DNA of 64,000 bases from Sphingosinicella sp. (GCA_013816585.1 JACDEE010000009.1:58456-122455), one strand, 5' to 3'. Positions 54,859-64,000 are shown, counted from the stretch's first letter. The notes: a model not told the origin generated them from the letters alone. Made by a program: numbers and translations.

Positions 54859-56046
54859 ATGAAATCGAAGAAGCGTTTAGCCACAGCGCTTTACCTGGCA
54901 GGAATGATCGGACTTACGGGTTGCGGCGGGGGCGAAGAGCCTGCAGCACCGCCCGTCATGCCCGTGACGGTGGCGACTCCGGTCGTCCAGGACGTCGTCG
55001 ACTGGGACGATTTCGTCGGCAAGTTCGAGGCGATACAGAATGTAGATATCCGACCGCGCGCTTCGGGATATCTCCAGTCGGTGCATTTCACCGACGGACA
55101 ATTTGTCCGCCGGGGCCAAACATTGTTCACGGTCGATCCCCGCCCCACCGAAGCCGCCTTGGCGCAGGCGCGGGCCCAATTGGCACGAGCCCAGGCGATG
55201 CTGACCAACGCGCGAACCGAGCTGGCGCGGTCCCGCACGCTTGCCGCCCAGCGCGCAGCCAGCATTGAAGAAGTCGAATCCCGGCTCGCCGCGGTGCGAA
55301 CCGGCGATGCCGATGTGGCGGCCGCGCGCGCCGCGATACGGGCGCAGCAGCTCAATCTGGGCTTTACCCGCGTGACCGCCCCTATTTCAGGCCGGATCAC
55401 CGAACGAAAGGTCGATCCCGGCAATTCGGTCATCGCGGATCAGACCGTTCTCACCACCATCATTTCCACCGACCCCTTGCACTTCGCCTTCGAAGGATCG
55501 GAGGCCTTGATCCTGAAATATCAACGGCAGAATGCAGGCAACCGCACCGGCACCGCGGTGCGCATCAAGCTGCAGGATGAGGCGGCCTACACGCATTCGG
55601 GCCGATTGGATTATGTGGACCCACTGGTAAATGCGGGTTCGGGCACCGTGCACGCCCGCGCCGTGGTCGCCAATCCCGCAGGGTTTCTAAAGCCGGGCAT
55701 GTTCGGCAATTTGCGCCTGGCGGCTTCACAGCCTTATCGCGCCTTGCTGGTGCCCGACACGGCCATCGTCACGGATGCGGCCCGCCGTGTTGTATACGTA
55801 GTCGACCGCGCTGGTACGGTTGCCGCGCGGCCGGTCCAACTGGGCCCGCTTGTCGGCACCCTGCGCGTTATCCGAAGCGGGATATCGCCCAAGGACCGGA
55901 TTGTCATCGACGGCCTGCAGCGGGCGATTCCAGGGCAAAAGGTCGATCCGAAGCCCGGGAACATTCGCCCCAATGGCGGACCCGAGCCCATGGCGCCCGC
56001 CCCTGCATCGGTGCCTGCGTCCGTCGCCACCCCGGCCGGCAAGTAA
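54859..56046 (+). CDS. RND efflux periplasmic adaptor (membrane fusion protein) lipoprotein
   Basis: A 395-residue adaptor linking pump and outer-membrane channel. The signal ends in LTGC. A barrel-sandwich with DWDDFVGKFEAIQNVDIRPRASGYL and FVRRGQTLFTVDPRP, the helical hairpin rich in Ala/Arg (about 95-165), RVTAPISGRI and the beta-barrel/membrane-proximal part (TDPLHFAFEGSEA.., FLKPGMFGNLRLA) are in order, as in MexE/AcrA proteins. The C-terminus is Pro-rich. It is 12 bases upstream of the pump gene. Confidence 0.94.
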   Translation: MKSKKRLATALYLAGMIGLTGCGGGEEPAAPPVMPVTVATPVVQDVVDWDDFVGKFEAIQNVDIRPRASGYLQSVHFTDGQFVRRGQTLFTVDPRPTEAALAQARAQLARAQAMLTNARTELARSRTLAAQRAASIEEVESRLAAVRTGDADVAAARAAIRAQQLNLGFTRVTAPISGRITERKVDPGNSVIADQTVLTTIISTDPLHFAFEGSEALILKYQRQNAGNRTGTAVRIKLQDEAAYTHSGRLDYVDPLVNAGSGTVHARAVVANPAGFLKPGMFGNLRLAASQPYRALLVPDTAIVTDAARRVVYVVDRAGTVAARPVQLGPLVGTLRVIRSGISPKDRIVIDGLQRAIPGQKVDPKPGNIRPNGGPEPMAPAPASVPASVATPAGK

Positions 56047-56058
56047 GCGGACCGGCGC

Positions 56059-59000
56059 GTGAATCTTTCCCGCTTCTTCATCGACCGGCCGATCTTCGCC
56101 TCGGTGATTGCCTTGTTCATCACCTTGCTGGGCGCCTTCGCTTATCCGTCGCTGCCACTGGCGCAATATCCGGAAATCGCACCTCCCTCGGTGGTGGTCG
56201 TGGCCGCCTTCCCCGGCGCTTCGGCGGAAACGATGGCGGAGACGATCGCAGCGCCGATTGAACAGGAAATCAACGGCGCGGAGGGGATGCGCTACATGCG
56301 CTCCAATTCCAGCCAGGGGCTGACCTCCATCACGGTAACCTTCCAGCCCGGCACGGACATCAATACGGCCCAGGTACTGGTCCAGAATCGCGTAGCGCTG
56401 GCGGAGCCGCGTTTGCCCGACCAGGTCCGTCAGATCGGGGTCACCGTCACCAAGCAGGCGTCCGATTTCCTGCTGATCGGCGCGCTGACCGCCACAGATC
56501 CCTCGGTCGATATCGATTATGTCGGCAATTACGCCAATTCGCAGCTGCGCGACCGCTTGCTTCGTCTTCAGGGCGTCGGCGCGGTGCAGATTTTCGGCGG
56601 CGGCAATTATTCGATGCGCATATGGATCGACCCCGATCGAGCCGCGGCCCGCAACTTGACCGCGGACGAAGTGGTGAGCGCGCTCCGCGGACAGAATGTC
56701 CAAGTCGCTGGCGGGTCGATCGGGCAGCCGCCGTTCCAGAGCGGAGGCCCGGCGTTCGAATTGCCGGTCCAGGTGCAGGGCCGGCTTGCCGATGTGGATA
56801 CCTTTTCCAACGTGGTTCTAAAGACCGATCCCGCCACGGGCGGGATCACCCGGCTGCGCGACATCGCCCGCGTCGAGGTCGGCAGCCAGGATTATGGCAT
56901 GCGCGGCGCGTTCAGCGGCCGGCGCGGCGTCGCCATCGCGATCCAGCAGCTCCCCGGGTCCAACGCGCTCGAAACCGCCGAACTCGTTCTGGATGATTTG
57001 GAGGATGCGTCGCACGATTTTCCCCCGGGGATAGTCTATTCGATCCCCTACAATCCGACCGAATATGTCCAGGCGTCGGTCGAGGAGGTACAGCGCACCT
57101 TGCTTGAAGCGGTCGCCCTGGTCGTGCTGGTGATCGTCATCTTCCTGCAGACTTGGCGCGCCGCCATCATCCCGATCATCGCCATTCCGGTTTCGCTGGT
57201 CGGCACCTTCGCCGTGTTGCTGGCCCTGGGCTTCTCGATCAACACATTGTCGCTCTTCGCCCTGGTGCTCGCGGTAGGGATCGTCGTCGACGACGCCATC
57301 GTGGTGGTGGAGGCGGTGGAAAAACATATCGGCGAGGGGCTGGCGCCGATCGAGGCCGCCCACAAGACGATGCAGGAAATATCGGGCGCGCTGATCGCGA
57401 TCGGACTGGTGCTGGTCGCGGTGTTTGTGCCCGCCGCGCTGATTTCCGGCATTCCCGGAATTTTCTATCGCCAGTTCGCGGTCACGATCGCCGCAGCGGC
57501 CGCCATTTCCACGTTGGTGTCGCTTACCCTGTCGCCAGCGCTCGCGGCCTTGTTGCTGAAGCCGCACGTCAAGTCCGAAGCGCATGAGGGCCGCGCCTGG
57601 ATGCGTCCGCTCCGCGCCGGCGCCGACAAGTTCAATCGTGGCTTCGAATGGCTGTCCCACCGCTATGGCTGGCTGACCTCGAAGCTTGTTCATCGTTCGG
57701 CGATCATGCTGATCATCTATGGCGGCCTGCTGGGCCTCACCGCCTGGCGCCTGACCGCCACCCCGACCGGATTCATTCCGGACCAGGATCAGGGATTTCT
57801 GATCGGCGTGGTCCAGCTGCCGCCCGGAGCCTCGCTGGAGCGCACCGAAAAGGTCATCAACCATGTGCGCAAGGTGGCCACCGACAATCCCCTGATCACC
57901 GATTCGGGCACCTTTGCCGGTCTCGACGGATCGACCTTCAGCCCAGCCTCCAACAGCGGTGTTATATTCCTGCGGCTCGCGCCGCATGAGGATCGCCGTG
58001 AAAAGGGACAGGGCGCAGCCGACATTGCCGGGCAACTGACCGGCGCTATCGCCGGGGTGGAGCAGGGCGCGCAGATATTCTTCCTCTCACCTCCACCGGT
58101 TCCGGGTCTCGGCAATGGCAGCGGTTTCGCGATGATGCTCCAGGACCGGTCCAATGCGGGCTATCGGGCGCTGGAGGGAGCTACCTTTGGAATGATGGGA
58201 GCCGCGCAGCAGGAAAAGAAGGTCGCGCAGGTCTTCTCGCTGTTCAACACCGGCAGCCCCAGGATCGAGGCGGATGTCGACCGGGACCGGGCGCAATTGC
58301 TCGGAGTCCAGCCGACCCAGATATATGCCGCGCTTGGTACCTATCTCGGCTCGACCTATGTCAACGACTTCAATCTGCTCGGGCGCACCTTCCGGGTGAC
58401 CGCACAGGCCGAGGCGACGGCGCGCGACGATCTGGCCGATGTCGGGCGACTGCAAGTCCGTTCTGCGTCAGGGCAAATGGTGCCGCTCTCGGCGGTCGCC
58501 ACGTTCCGTTACGGCAGCGGGCCGGTCCAAGTCGCGCGCTATAATAATTATCCGGCGTCCGAACTGCAGGGACAGACTCCACCCGGCGTTGCTTCGGGAG
58601 ATTCGCTTCGGGCGATGGAGGAGCTGGCCGCGAAGACCTTGCCTCCGGGCTTTGCCTATGAATGGACCGGCCTTGCCTACGAACAGCAAGCGTCGGGCAA
58701 CACCGCGCCGCTGGTATTCGCCATATCGGTGCTTTGCGTCTTCATGGTCCTCGCCGCGCAATATGAATCTTTGACCTTGCCGCTGGCGGTGATCCTGATC
58801 GTGCCGATGTGCATCCTCGCTGCCATTACCGGGATCAACATACGCGGTCTCGACAATAATATCCTGACCCAGATCGGGCTGATCGTGCTCGTCGCGCTGG
58901 CGGCCAAAAATGCGATCCTGATCGTCGAGTTCGCGCGCCAGGCCGAGGATGAACTCGGAATGGATCCTTATCGGGCCGCGGTTCATGCCGCGCAGTCGCG

Positions 59001-59265
59001 CCTCAGGCCGATCCTGATGACGAGCTTCGCCTTCATCTTCGGTGTGATACCCCTGGTGATCGCGGTCGGACCGGGCGCCGAGATGCGCCAGGCCATGGGC
59101 ACGGCCGTTGCGTTCGGCATGATCGGCGTGACCCTGTTCGGGCTGATCTTCACCCCGATTTTCTATGTCGTGACCCGCAAGATAGGCGACCGCCTCAGCG
59201 AACGGCGTCAGAAAAAATCTGGCAGAGACGCCGCGGCCGCTGCCCCTGCCGAAGAAGGAGCCTGA
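56059..59265 (+). CDS. RND multidrug efflux transporter, HAE1 family
   Basis: A 1068-residue inner-membrane proton/drug antiporter that forms the trimeric pump. It begins with SRFFIDRPIFASVIALFITL, contains the paired proton-relay aspartates VGIVVDDAIVVVEAVEKH near 411, and repeats the two large periplasmic loops and 12 helices typical of AcrB/MexF. ELVLDDLED and QDQGFLIGVVQLPPGASLERT are also conserved. Starts at GTG 56059 (no strong ribosome-binding site), right after the adaptor gene. Confidence 0.97.
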   Translation: MNLSRFFIDRPIFASVIALFITLLGAFAYPSLPLAQYPEIAPPSVVVVAAFPGASAETMAETIAAPIEQEINGAEGMRYMRSNSSQGLTSITVTFQPGTDINTAQVLVQNRVALAEPRLPDQVRQIGVTVTKQASDFLLIGALTATDPSVDIDYVGNYANSQLRDRLLRLQGVGAVQIFGGGNYSMRIWIDPDRAAARNLTADEVVSALRGQNVQVAGGSIGQPPFQSGGPAFELPVQVQGRLADVDTFSNVVLKTDPATGGITRLRDIARVEVGSQDYGMRGAFSGRRGVAIAIQQLPGSNALETAELVLDDLEDASHDFPPGIVYSIPYNPTEYVQASVEEVQRTLLEAVALVVLVIVIFLQTWRAAIIPIIAIPVSLVGTFAVLLALGFSINTLSLFALVLAVGIVVDDAIVVVEAVEKHIGEGLAPIEAAHKTMQEISGALIAIGLVLVAVFVPAALISGIPGIFYRQFAVTIAAAAAISTLVSLTLSPALAALLLKPHVKSEAHEGRAWMRPLRAGADKFNRGFEWLSHRYGWLTSKLVHRSAIMLIIYGGLLGLTAWRLTATPTGFIPDQDQGFLIGVVQLPPGASLERTEKVINHVRKVATDNPLITDSGTFAGLDGSTFSPASNSGVIFLRLAPHEDRREKGQGAADIAGQLTGAIAGVEQGAQIFFLSPPPVPGLGNGSGFAMMLQDRSNAGYRALEGATFGMMGAAQQEKKVAQVFSLFNTGSPRIEADVDRDRAQLLGVQPTQIYAALGTYLGSTYVNDFNLLGRTFRVTAQAEATARDDLADVGRLQVRSASGQMVPLSAVATFRYGSGPVQVARYNNYPASELQGQTPPGVASGDSLRAMEELAAKTLPPGFAYEWTGLAYEQQASGNTAPLVFAISVLCVFMVLAAQYESLTLPLAVILIVPMCILAAITGINIRGLDNNILTQIGLIVLVALAAKNAILIVEFARQAEDELGMDPYRAAVHAAQSRLRPILMTSFAFIFGVIPLVIAVGPGAEMRQAMGTAVAFGMIGVTLFGLIFTPIFYVVTRKIGDRLSERRQKKSGRDAAAAAPAEEGA

Positions 59266-59267
59266 AC

Positions 59268-60671
59268 GTGGCGCGCTCACTTCCGGCTGCTTTGGGCCTT
59301 CTCGTGCTGACCGCCTGCACGACGGTCGGACCCGATTACAAATCGCCCGAGCCAGCGGCGCCGGCGCAGACCGGCTTCATCGGAGCCTTCTCTCCCACCT
59401 TTATTGCGCAGGAGCCTCCGGGCCGCTGGTGGAGCCTGTTCCAGGATCCCCTGCTCGATTCGCTGATCGAACAGGCCTTGCAGGCCAATACCGATCTCCG
59501 TGTCGCCGCCGCCAATCTGGCACAGGCCCGGGCCGTGTTGCGCGAAGTACGCGCCGGCCGGCTTCCCTCGACCAATCTCGGGGGAAGCGCGACCTATGGG
59601 CGCTCTCCGGGCGGTGACGACGGCGCCTTGTTCGATGCCGGACTGGACGTCGGTTACCAGCTCGACCTGTTCGGCCGCATTCGACGGGCAACCGAGGCCG
59701 GACGCGCCGATTTCGGCGCGGTTCAGGCGGCCTATGATGTGACCCGCATATCCGTCGCCGCTGAAACGGCCCGCGCCTATGCCGACGCCTGCAGTTTCGG
59801 CCGCCAGCTAAACGTTGCCCGCGAAAGCGTCCGCATCCAGGAAGAGACATTCGACCTTACCCGGCGCCAGTTCGAAGGCGGCCGTGGAACGGAATTGGAG
59901 ACTGGGCAGGCCACGGCCTTGCTCGAACAGACCCGCGCCGTGGTTCCGACGCTCGAGGCGCAGCGCCGCGCGGCGCTATACCGTCTGGCTGTGCTGACCG
60001 GACGCCCACCGGCCGAATTTCCGGCAGCGGTGCAGGCCTGCACGACGCCCCCCGATGTTGCCCGGCCGATCCCCGTGGGCGACGGCGCAACCTTGCTCGC
60101 GCGGCGGCCCGATGTCCGCGGCGCGGAACGGGAACTCGCGGCGGCGACGGCACGGATCGGAGTTGCGACCGCGGAGCTTTATCCCGACATCAGACTCGGC
60201 CTTTCGGCAGGGTCCACAGCGTCTTCGCTTGACGGCCTCTTTTCTGATTCCGGCTTTCGCTACAGCCTGGGGCCGTTGATCAGCTGGACCTTCCCGAACA
60301 CTGCCGTGGCGCGGTCTCGGATCGCGCAGGCCGAAGCGGGGCAGCAAGCCGCGCTCGCGCGCTTTGACGGCACCTGGCTCCGCGCGCTGGAGGAAACCGA
60401 AACTGCCCTGGCCCGCTATGTTGGCGAGCTTGAACGCGTAGCTGCGTTGAGGCGCGCCCGGGCCGGCGGCGCCGAAGCGGCGCGCGTAGCGAGGCTACGC
60501 CACCGCGCTGGCCGGGAAAGCTTTCAGATCGTACTCGATGCCGAACGGTCGCTGGCGCAGGTCGACCAGGCGCTGGCCCAGGCCGAGGCGCAGCTTTCCA
60601 ATGCCCTTGTTTCGGTCTTCCTGGCGCTGGGCGGCGGATGGCAGGAGCCGGCGGCGGCGGCGGCTGGCTGA
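59268..60671 (+). CDS. Outer-membrane efflux channel lipoprotein, NodT family
   Basis: A 467-residue TolC-like channel that completes the tripartite pump. The signal ends in LTAC (Cys near 16) and the mature protein begins TTVGPDY. GRWWSLFQDPLLDSLIEQALQANTDLRVAAANLAQARA and the second repeat RRPDVRGAERELAAATARIGVATAELYPDIRL are diagnostic. GAAGGAG lies eight bases before GTG 59268 and two bases separate it from the pump stop. Confidence 0.95.
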   Translation: MARSLPAALGLLVLTACTTVGPDYKSPEPAAPAQTGFIGAFSPTFIAQEPPGRWWSLFQDPLLDSLIEQALQANTDLRVAAANLAQARAVLREVRAGRLPSTNLGGSATYGRSPGGDDGALFDAGLDVGYQLDLFGRIRRATEAGRADFGAVQAAYDVTRISVAAETARAYADACSFGRQLNVARESVRIQEETFDLTRRQFEGGRGTELETGQATALLEQTRAVVPTLEAQRRAALYRLAVLTGRPPAEFPAAVQACTTPPDVARPIPVGDGATLLARRPDVRGAERELAAATARIGVATAELYPDIRLGLSAGSTASSLDGLFSDSGFRYSLGPLISWTFPNTAVARSRIAQAEAGQQAALARFDGTWLRALEETETALARYVGELERVAALRRARAGGAEAARVARLRHRAGRESFQIVLDAERSLAQVDQALAQAEAQLSNALVSVFLALGGGWQEPAAAAAG

Positions 60672-60707
60672 AGCTATCCGGACCCGTGGAATTTCTTGGC
60701 TTCAGCC
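60666..60707. terminator. Bidirectional terminator between convergent genes
   Basis: GGCTGAAGC (60666-60674) and GCTTCAGCC (60699-60707) form a perfect nine-pair stem around a 24-base loop. It spans the stop of the channel gene and the 3' side of the opposite-strand gene. There is no T tract. Confidence 0.5.
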
Positions 60708-60711
60708 GGGA

Positions 60712-61230
60712 TTATTCCGGGACGCGCGTCAGCTGCGTGTAGGCGATCTTCCAGCGGCCTCCCCGTTTCACCCAAAGATGGGCGATGCGAAGCCGCCGGC
60801 TTTGATGGCGGCCATCCAGAGTCCAGCCGAGCTTGAAAACTCCTCCGGTGAGGGCCGTGTCCCCGAACATTTTAAAAACCGGCAATTCCATTTGGTAGGG
60901 ATCGATTTTGAACCCGCGCACCAGGAAGTCGGCGAGGTAGGAGGCCTTGTCCTGGACGGTCGCGTCGGAATTCACGAGCATGTAATCGTCCGTCACCAGG
61001 GCTGCGAGCGTGAAGGTGTCCTTGGCTATCGTGGCACGGTCATACTCGTCCAGTGAACGCGCGAGATCGGCCGGAAGCAAGAACGGCGCGGGCCTAGAAG
61101 CAGGGCCCTGATCCTGCTGGCTGATCCCGACGATGGATTGAGATTTTGTCCTGTCCGCCACTTGCGCTGGAGCAGGCGCGGCGACGATCGTAATCAGGAA
61201 AAATGCTGGAATCCGAAAATACTGGCGCAT
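60712..61230 (-). CDS. Secreted NTF2/SnoaL-like protein
   Basis: A 172-residue exported protein. A signal peptide ends near PAPAQV (about residue 24). The mature part has the nuclear-transport-factor-2 fold in SLDEYDRATIAKDTFTLAALVTDDYMLVNSDATVQDKASYLADFL and RIAHLWVKRGGRWKIAYTQLTRV, as in DUF4440 proteins. Ligand or activity is unknown. GAGGGG precedes ATG 61230. The frame upstream is open but without a signal, so the internal ATG is chosen. Confidence 0.85.
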   Translation of the reverse strand: MRQYFRIPAFFLITIVAAPAPAQVADRTKSQSIVGISQQDQGPASRPAPFLLPADLARSLDEYDRATIAKDTFTLAALVTDDYMLVNSDATVQDKASYLADFLVRGFKIDPYQMELPVFKMFGDTALTGGVFKLGWTLDGRHQSRRLRIAHLWVKRGGRWKIAYTQLTRVPE

Positions 61231-61394
61231 GACGAAGCCCCTCACGTCCCGGCCCGCGACTTCCGCGCAATACCGTTCTTGCGGCACAATGATTGGCCCA
61301 ATGGCCTCCAACAATGACCAGTGGCATGTAATCTCATATGACCAATTAATCCTGCCCACGATCGGCATCCCGACATCGGGCGCAGGGTAACAAA

Positions 61395-62417
61395 TTGGGC
61401 GCCGCGCCCCATATGCGCTGGATGATTCCCTTATCCATTCTCGACCTCGCCCCGATTGCCGAAGGCCGGGATGCCGGAGCCGCGCTCCGGCAGGCGCGAG
61501 AGCTTGCCCAACATGGCGAACGGCTCGGCTACCATCGCTTCTGGATGGCCGAGCACCATTCGATGCCGGGGATCGCCAGTGCCGCGACCGCTGTGGCTTT
61601 GTGTCACGTCGCCGATGGCACCTCCACGATCAGGGTCGGCGCCGGCGGGATCATGCTTCCCAATCATTCGCCGCTCCAGGTTGCCGAGCAGTTCGGAACG
61701 CTGGAGGCTTTGTTCCCCGGGCGCGTGGATCTGGGGCTTGGCCGCGCGCCCGGCACGGACCAGGCAGCCGCTTATGCAATGCGGCGGAACCTTGAATCGG
61801 ATCCCAGTCAATTTCCGCGCGATGTCGTCGAACTGCTTGATTATTTCGAAGAACCAGCGCCAGGGCGCCGGGTTCGGGCGGTCCCCGGCGAGGGGATGGA
61901 CATCCCGGTCTGGATCCTGGGGTCGAGCCTGTTCGGCGCGCAGCTCGCCGCTCAGCTTGGGCTCCCTTATGCCTTTGCCTCGCACTTTGCGCCGCAGATG
62001 ATGATGGAGGCGATCACCGCCTACCGGGACGAGTTCCGCCCCTCCAAATGGCTTGCCAAACCCTATGTCATGCTGGGGTTCAACGTTTTCGCGGCAGACA
62101 CTGACGACGAAGGCGGGTTGCTGGCCACATCGCTTCAGCAAGCCTTCGTCGCGCTTCGCACCGGCAACCCCGGCAAGCTGCAGCCCCCCGTTCGCGATTT
62201 TGCCGGGACTTTGCCGCCCGAATTCCGAGCCTTGTTGAATGGCCTGCTGCGATGCGCGGCCATCGGCTCGCCAAGGAGGGTGAAGGAGCAGACCGAGGCA
62301 TTTATCGCCAGGACCGGGGCCGATGAGCTGATGGTCACCTCTCAGATATTCGACCATGCGGCGCGGTTGAAATCATACGAGATTTTGGCGGGCTGTTTTT
62401 CCTTTGGCGGCGACTGA
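61395..62417 (+). CDS. Luciferase-like (LLM class) flavin-dependent oxidoreductase
   Basis: A 340-residue monooxygenase-like protein that uses reduced flavin. Family blocks are [81 protein letters not shown] and SRR-type C-terminal [13 protein letters not shown]. The substrate is not predictable. TTG 61395 has AGGG upstream; ATG 61413 is the alternative and gives a more typical N-terminus. Confidence 0.92.
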   Translation: MGAAPHMRWMIPLSILDLAPIAEGRDAGAALRQARELAQHGERLGYHRFWMAEHHSMPGIASAATAVALCHVADGTSTIRVGAGGIMLPNHSPLQVAEQFGTLEALFPGRVDLGLGRAPGTDQAAAYAMRRNLESDPSQFPRDVVELLDYFEEPAPGRRVRAVPGEGMDIPVWILGSSLFGAQLAAQLGLPYAFASHFAPQMMMEAITAYRDEFRPSKWLAKPYVMLGFNVFAADTDDEGGLLATSLQQAFVALRTGNPGKLQPPVRDFAGTLPPEFRALLNGLLRCAAIGSPRRVKEQTEAFIARTGADELMVTSQIFDHAARLKSYEILAGCFSFGGD

Positions 62418-62483
62418 AGCGCCCTCTCGATCGTTATCCAAATCAGTTGGAAGACTGACTGGTAAATCTCCTTCGGATACCTA

Positions 62484-62498
62484 TGTTGCACTGCAACA
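62484..62498 (+). promoter_or_regulatory. Inverted repeat TGTTGC-ACT-GCAACA before the esterase gene
   Basis: Perfect six-base arms around ACT, 42 bases before ATG 62540. Its TGC-N3-GCA core is similar to sites of PhaR, the polyhydroxyalkanoate-responsive repressor, and the downstream gene is a PHB-depolymerase-type esterase. Confidence 0.45.
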
Positions 62499-62539
62499 AA
62501 AGTAGGGCGTTCTTGGTTCAGCGCCCGAATGGAGTAAGC

Positions 62540-63616
62540 ATGCCGATCATCACACCTCGCCTTCGTCTGCGCCCGAGCCGGTTGGGACTCAGTGCATTTG
62601 CCCCCAAGACGGCGGTCGCCGATCGACTTTCCGACCTGAAGGATTTCCGAGACAATCCGGGCAATTTGCGCGCACGTCATTACGTGCCGGAGGGATTGAC
62701 CGGGCCGGCGCCCTTGGTCGTCGTGCTGCATGGCTGCACGCAAAATGCCGCAGTTTATGACCATGGTTCCGGCTGGTCTACGCTCGCCGACCGGCACGGC
62801 TTCATCCTCCTGTTCCCCGAGCAACAAAGGGCCAATAACCCGATGCTCTGCTTCAACTGGTTTTCTCCTGATCACATCCAGCGCGGCATGGGGGAGGCAG
62901 CCTCGATCCGATCGATGATCGATGCAATGGAGGCGACTTATGCGATTGATCAATCGCGCATCTTCGTCACTGGCCTTAGCGCCGGCGGTGCGATGGCCTC
63001 GGTGATGCTGGCCACCTATCCGGAAACCTTTGCCGCCGGATCCATCCTGGCCGGTGTCGCTTTTGGTTGCGCCGACAGCGTCGGCGGTGCTTTCGACTGC
63101 ATGGGCGGCCGCGCAAGGAACGACGCCGCCGAACTTGCGCAGAATGTTCGCCGTGCCTCGCCCAACAAGGGCCGCTGGCCCCGGATCCAGGTCTGGCAAG
63201 GCAGCGCCGACCACACAGTTGTCCCAAGCAACGCCGACGCGATCGTACTGCAATGGGCGGGCCTGCACGGCCTCGATCCCAAGCGATTTCAGGGCGATGA
63301 GGTTAGCGGCCATCGGCGCCGCGCCTGGATCGGACCCAAAGGCGAACGGCTGATCGAAGAATATGTAATTAACGGCATGGCCCATGGAGTACCCCTCGAC
63401 GGAGCCGCCGAAGACGCATTGGGGGCCGCAGGCGCACATATGCTCGACGTCGGCGTCGATTCGACCGCACGCATCGCCGCCTTCTTCGGGATCGCGCCCG
63501 AGGTAAAGGAACAGGCTGAACGACCGCGCCGCCGCAAGCCGCCGACCCGTCAGCGCGCGGCTGGACCCGAGGGGGTCATCGATAAAGCGCTGAGAGCCGC
63601 AGGGCTGATCCGCTAG
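62540..63616 (+). CDS. PHB depolymerase family esterase
   Basis: A 358-residue alpha/beta-hydrolase of the LpqC/PHB depolymerase type that cleaves short polyester or acyl esters. The triad is Ser 147 (GLSAGG), Asp 224 (GSADHTV) and His 282 (GMAHGVPL); the oxyanion region VVVLHGCTQNA is also intact. The N-terminus is not a signal peptide. The last ~40 residues are basic (RPRRRKPPTRQR) and unusual for the family. GGAGTAAGC precedes ATG 62540. Confidence 0.92.
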   Translation: MPIITPRLRLRPSRLGLSAFAPKTAVADRLSDLKDFRDNPGNLRARHYVPEGLTGPAPLVVVLHGCTQNAAVYDHGSGWSTLADRHGFILLFPEQQRANNPMLCFNWFSPDHIQRGMGEAASIRSMIDAMEATYAIDQSRIFVTGLSAGGAMASVMLATYPETFAAGSILAGVAFGCADSVGGAFDCMGGRARNDAAELAQNVRRASPNKGRWPRIQVWQGSADHTVVPSNADAIVLQWAGLHGLDPKRFQGDEVSGHRRRAWIGPKGERLIEEYVINGMAHGVPLDGAAEDALGAAGAHMLDVGVDSTARIAAFFGIAPEVKEQAERPRRRKPPTRQRAAGPEGVIDKALRAAGLIR

Positions 63617-63630
63617 CCGCTATATTCAAA

Positions 63631-63893
63631 TTACGGAGACGCCGGAAAAGGAATTGGGGGGTCACCGGCCGACCAGGGCGGGACGCGCATCGCGATACGT
63701 CCGAACAAGGGCGAGGATAGGTGCCCTTCCATCCAGTTCTTCAAACGGCGCAAAGGCTGATCGTCGAACCAAATGCGATCGACCTGCGCAAACTGCCGCA
63801 CAAAGGGAAGGATAGCGGCATCGGCGAGTGAAATGGTCTCGCGGCACAAATTCGCCTGGCCGGCGAGCCGTTCATCTAGGTCGTGAACCCATA
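63631..63893 (-). pseudogene. Glutathione S-transferase C-terminal fragment, cut by an insertion sequence
   Basis: The frame encodes only the helical C-terminal GST domain: LWVHDLDERLAGQANLCRET, LADAAILPFVRQFAQVDRIWFDDQP and a conserved ending PPWSAGDPPIPFP. Reading upstream, similarity stops just before LWVHDL near 63893, and a stop codon follows at about 63923-63925. The missing N-terminal thioredoxin-like domain would lie beyond the insertion sequence that begins here. Confidence 0.8.
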
Positions 63894-64000
63894 AACAGGA
63901 TTCCCTTGGCGCGGGTTTTCTGATTCAGGCTCGAGCATGAGCCGATATGATCTGACCGATTTCGAGTGGCGGGTGATCCAGCCGCTGTTGCCCAACAAAC
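63894..64000 (+). mobile_element. IS5-family insertion sequence, left end (partial)
   Basis: The insertion begins at about 63894 after the GST homology ends and continues past the right edge. The first bases (ACAGGATTCCCTTGGCGCGG) would form the terminal inverted repeat, which I cannot confirm without the other end. The exact border and target duplication are undetermined. Confidence 0.65.
63937..64000 (+). CDS. IS5-family transposase, N-terminal part (runs off the window)
   Basis: The 21 visible residues begin MSRYDLTDFEWRVIQPLLPN, the common N-terminal helix-turn-helix start of IS5/IS1182-type transposases. The catalytic DDE residues lie beyond the window edge. ATG 63937 is about 43 bases from the presumed element end, a normal leader for such elements. 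Confidence 0.85.
   Translation, partial: MSRYDLTDFEWRVIQPLLPNK

Noticed and set aside
56818..58035. 405-residue frame opposite the RND pump gene
   Set aside because: Antisense shadow with His/Arg/Gln-rich low-complexity sequence; the pump gene is unequivocal.

Overview
The window looks like a chromosomal segment of a high-GC alphaproteobacterium of the order Sphingomonadales. Support comes from a circularly permuted (two-piece) tmRNA gene, the order rimP-nusA-ylxR-infB-rbfA-truB-rpsO-pnp, an RNA/protein style with many GTG and TTG starts, and family-level sequence resemblance to sphingomonad proteins. No species can be named from the sequence alone.

Left part (1-24 kb). A small, lower-GC type II restriction-modification pair (C5 methyltransferase plus a XamI-family endonuclease) is followed by the class I ribonucleotide reductase genes nrdA and nrdB on the minus strand, with a small membrane lipoprotein gene between them. 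Next come an HxlR regulator divergent from a RibD/DHFR-like reductase, a membrane PAS-GGDEF-EAL protein with a structured leader, a periplasmic M1 aminopeptidase lipoprotein, a hemerythrin/PRC-barrel protein whose 3' end overlaps an antisense PAP2 phosphatase, and a lemA-TPM-TPM-Nudix operon. The two-piece tmRNA lies at about 16.86-17.14 kb, and three hairpins sharing one loop sequence follow it. A low-GC accessory pocket (17.7-18.9 kb) holds an HExxH protein, a lipoprotein and a possible small RNA. Housekeeping genes lnt, metK (with a SahR-like operator) and trmB come next.

Middle (24-48 kb). A two-gene type III polyketide synthase/ICMT operon precedes the translation and transcription-factor block (rimP to pnp, with tdk inserted between rbfA and truB). 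After a frameshifted phytase-like esterase come the histidine-utilisation genes: hutG faces away from hutI-hutU-hutH. Together they would convert histidine to glutamate plus formamide. hutH overlaps by 4 bases a CDP-alcohol phosphatidyltransferase gene, which is followed by a HIT-family gene and two sugar-nucleotidyltransferase-like genes, suggesting a phospholipid or sphingolipid headgroup locus joined to the hut operon.

Right part (48-64 kb). A 1442-residue secreted nuclease (Calx-beta, lamin-tail, ExeM-like nuclease and RTX repeats) is divergent from an orphan PAS sensor kinase. A tripartite RND efflux operon (adaptor, pump, outer-membrane factor), a secreted NTF2-like protein, a luciferase-like monooxygenase and a PHB-depolymerase-family esterase follow. 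The window ends in a glutathione S-transferase gene that has lost its 5' part to an IS5-family insertion, whose transposase runs off the right edge. No CRISPR array, prophage or tRNA gene was seen.
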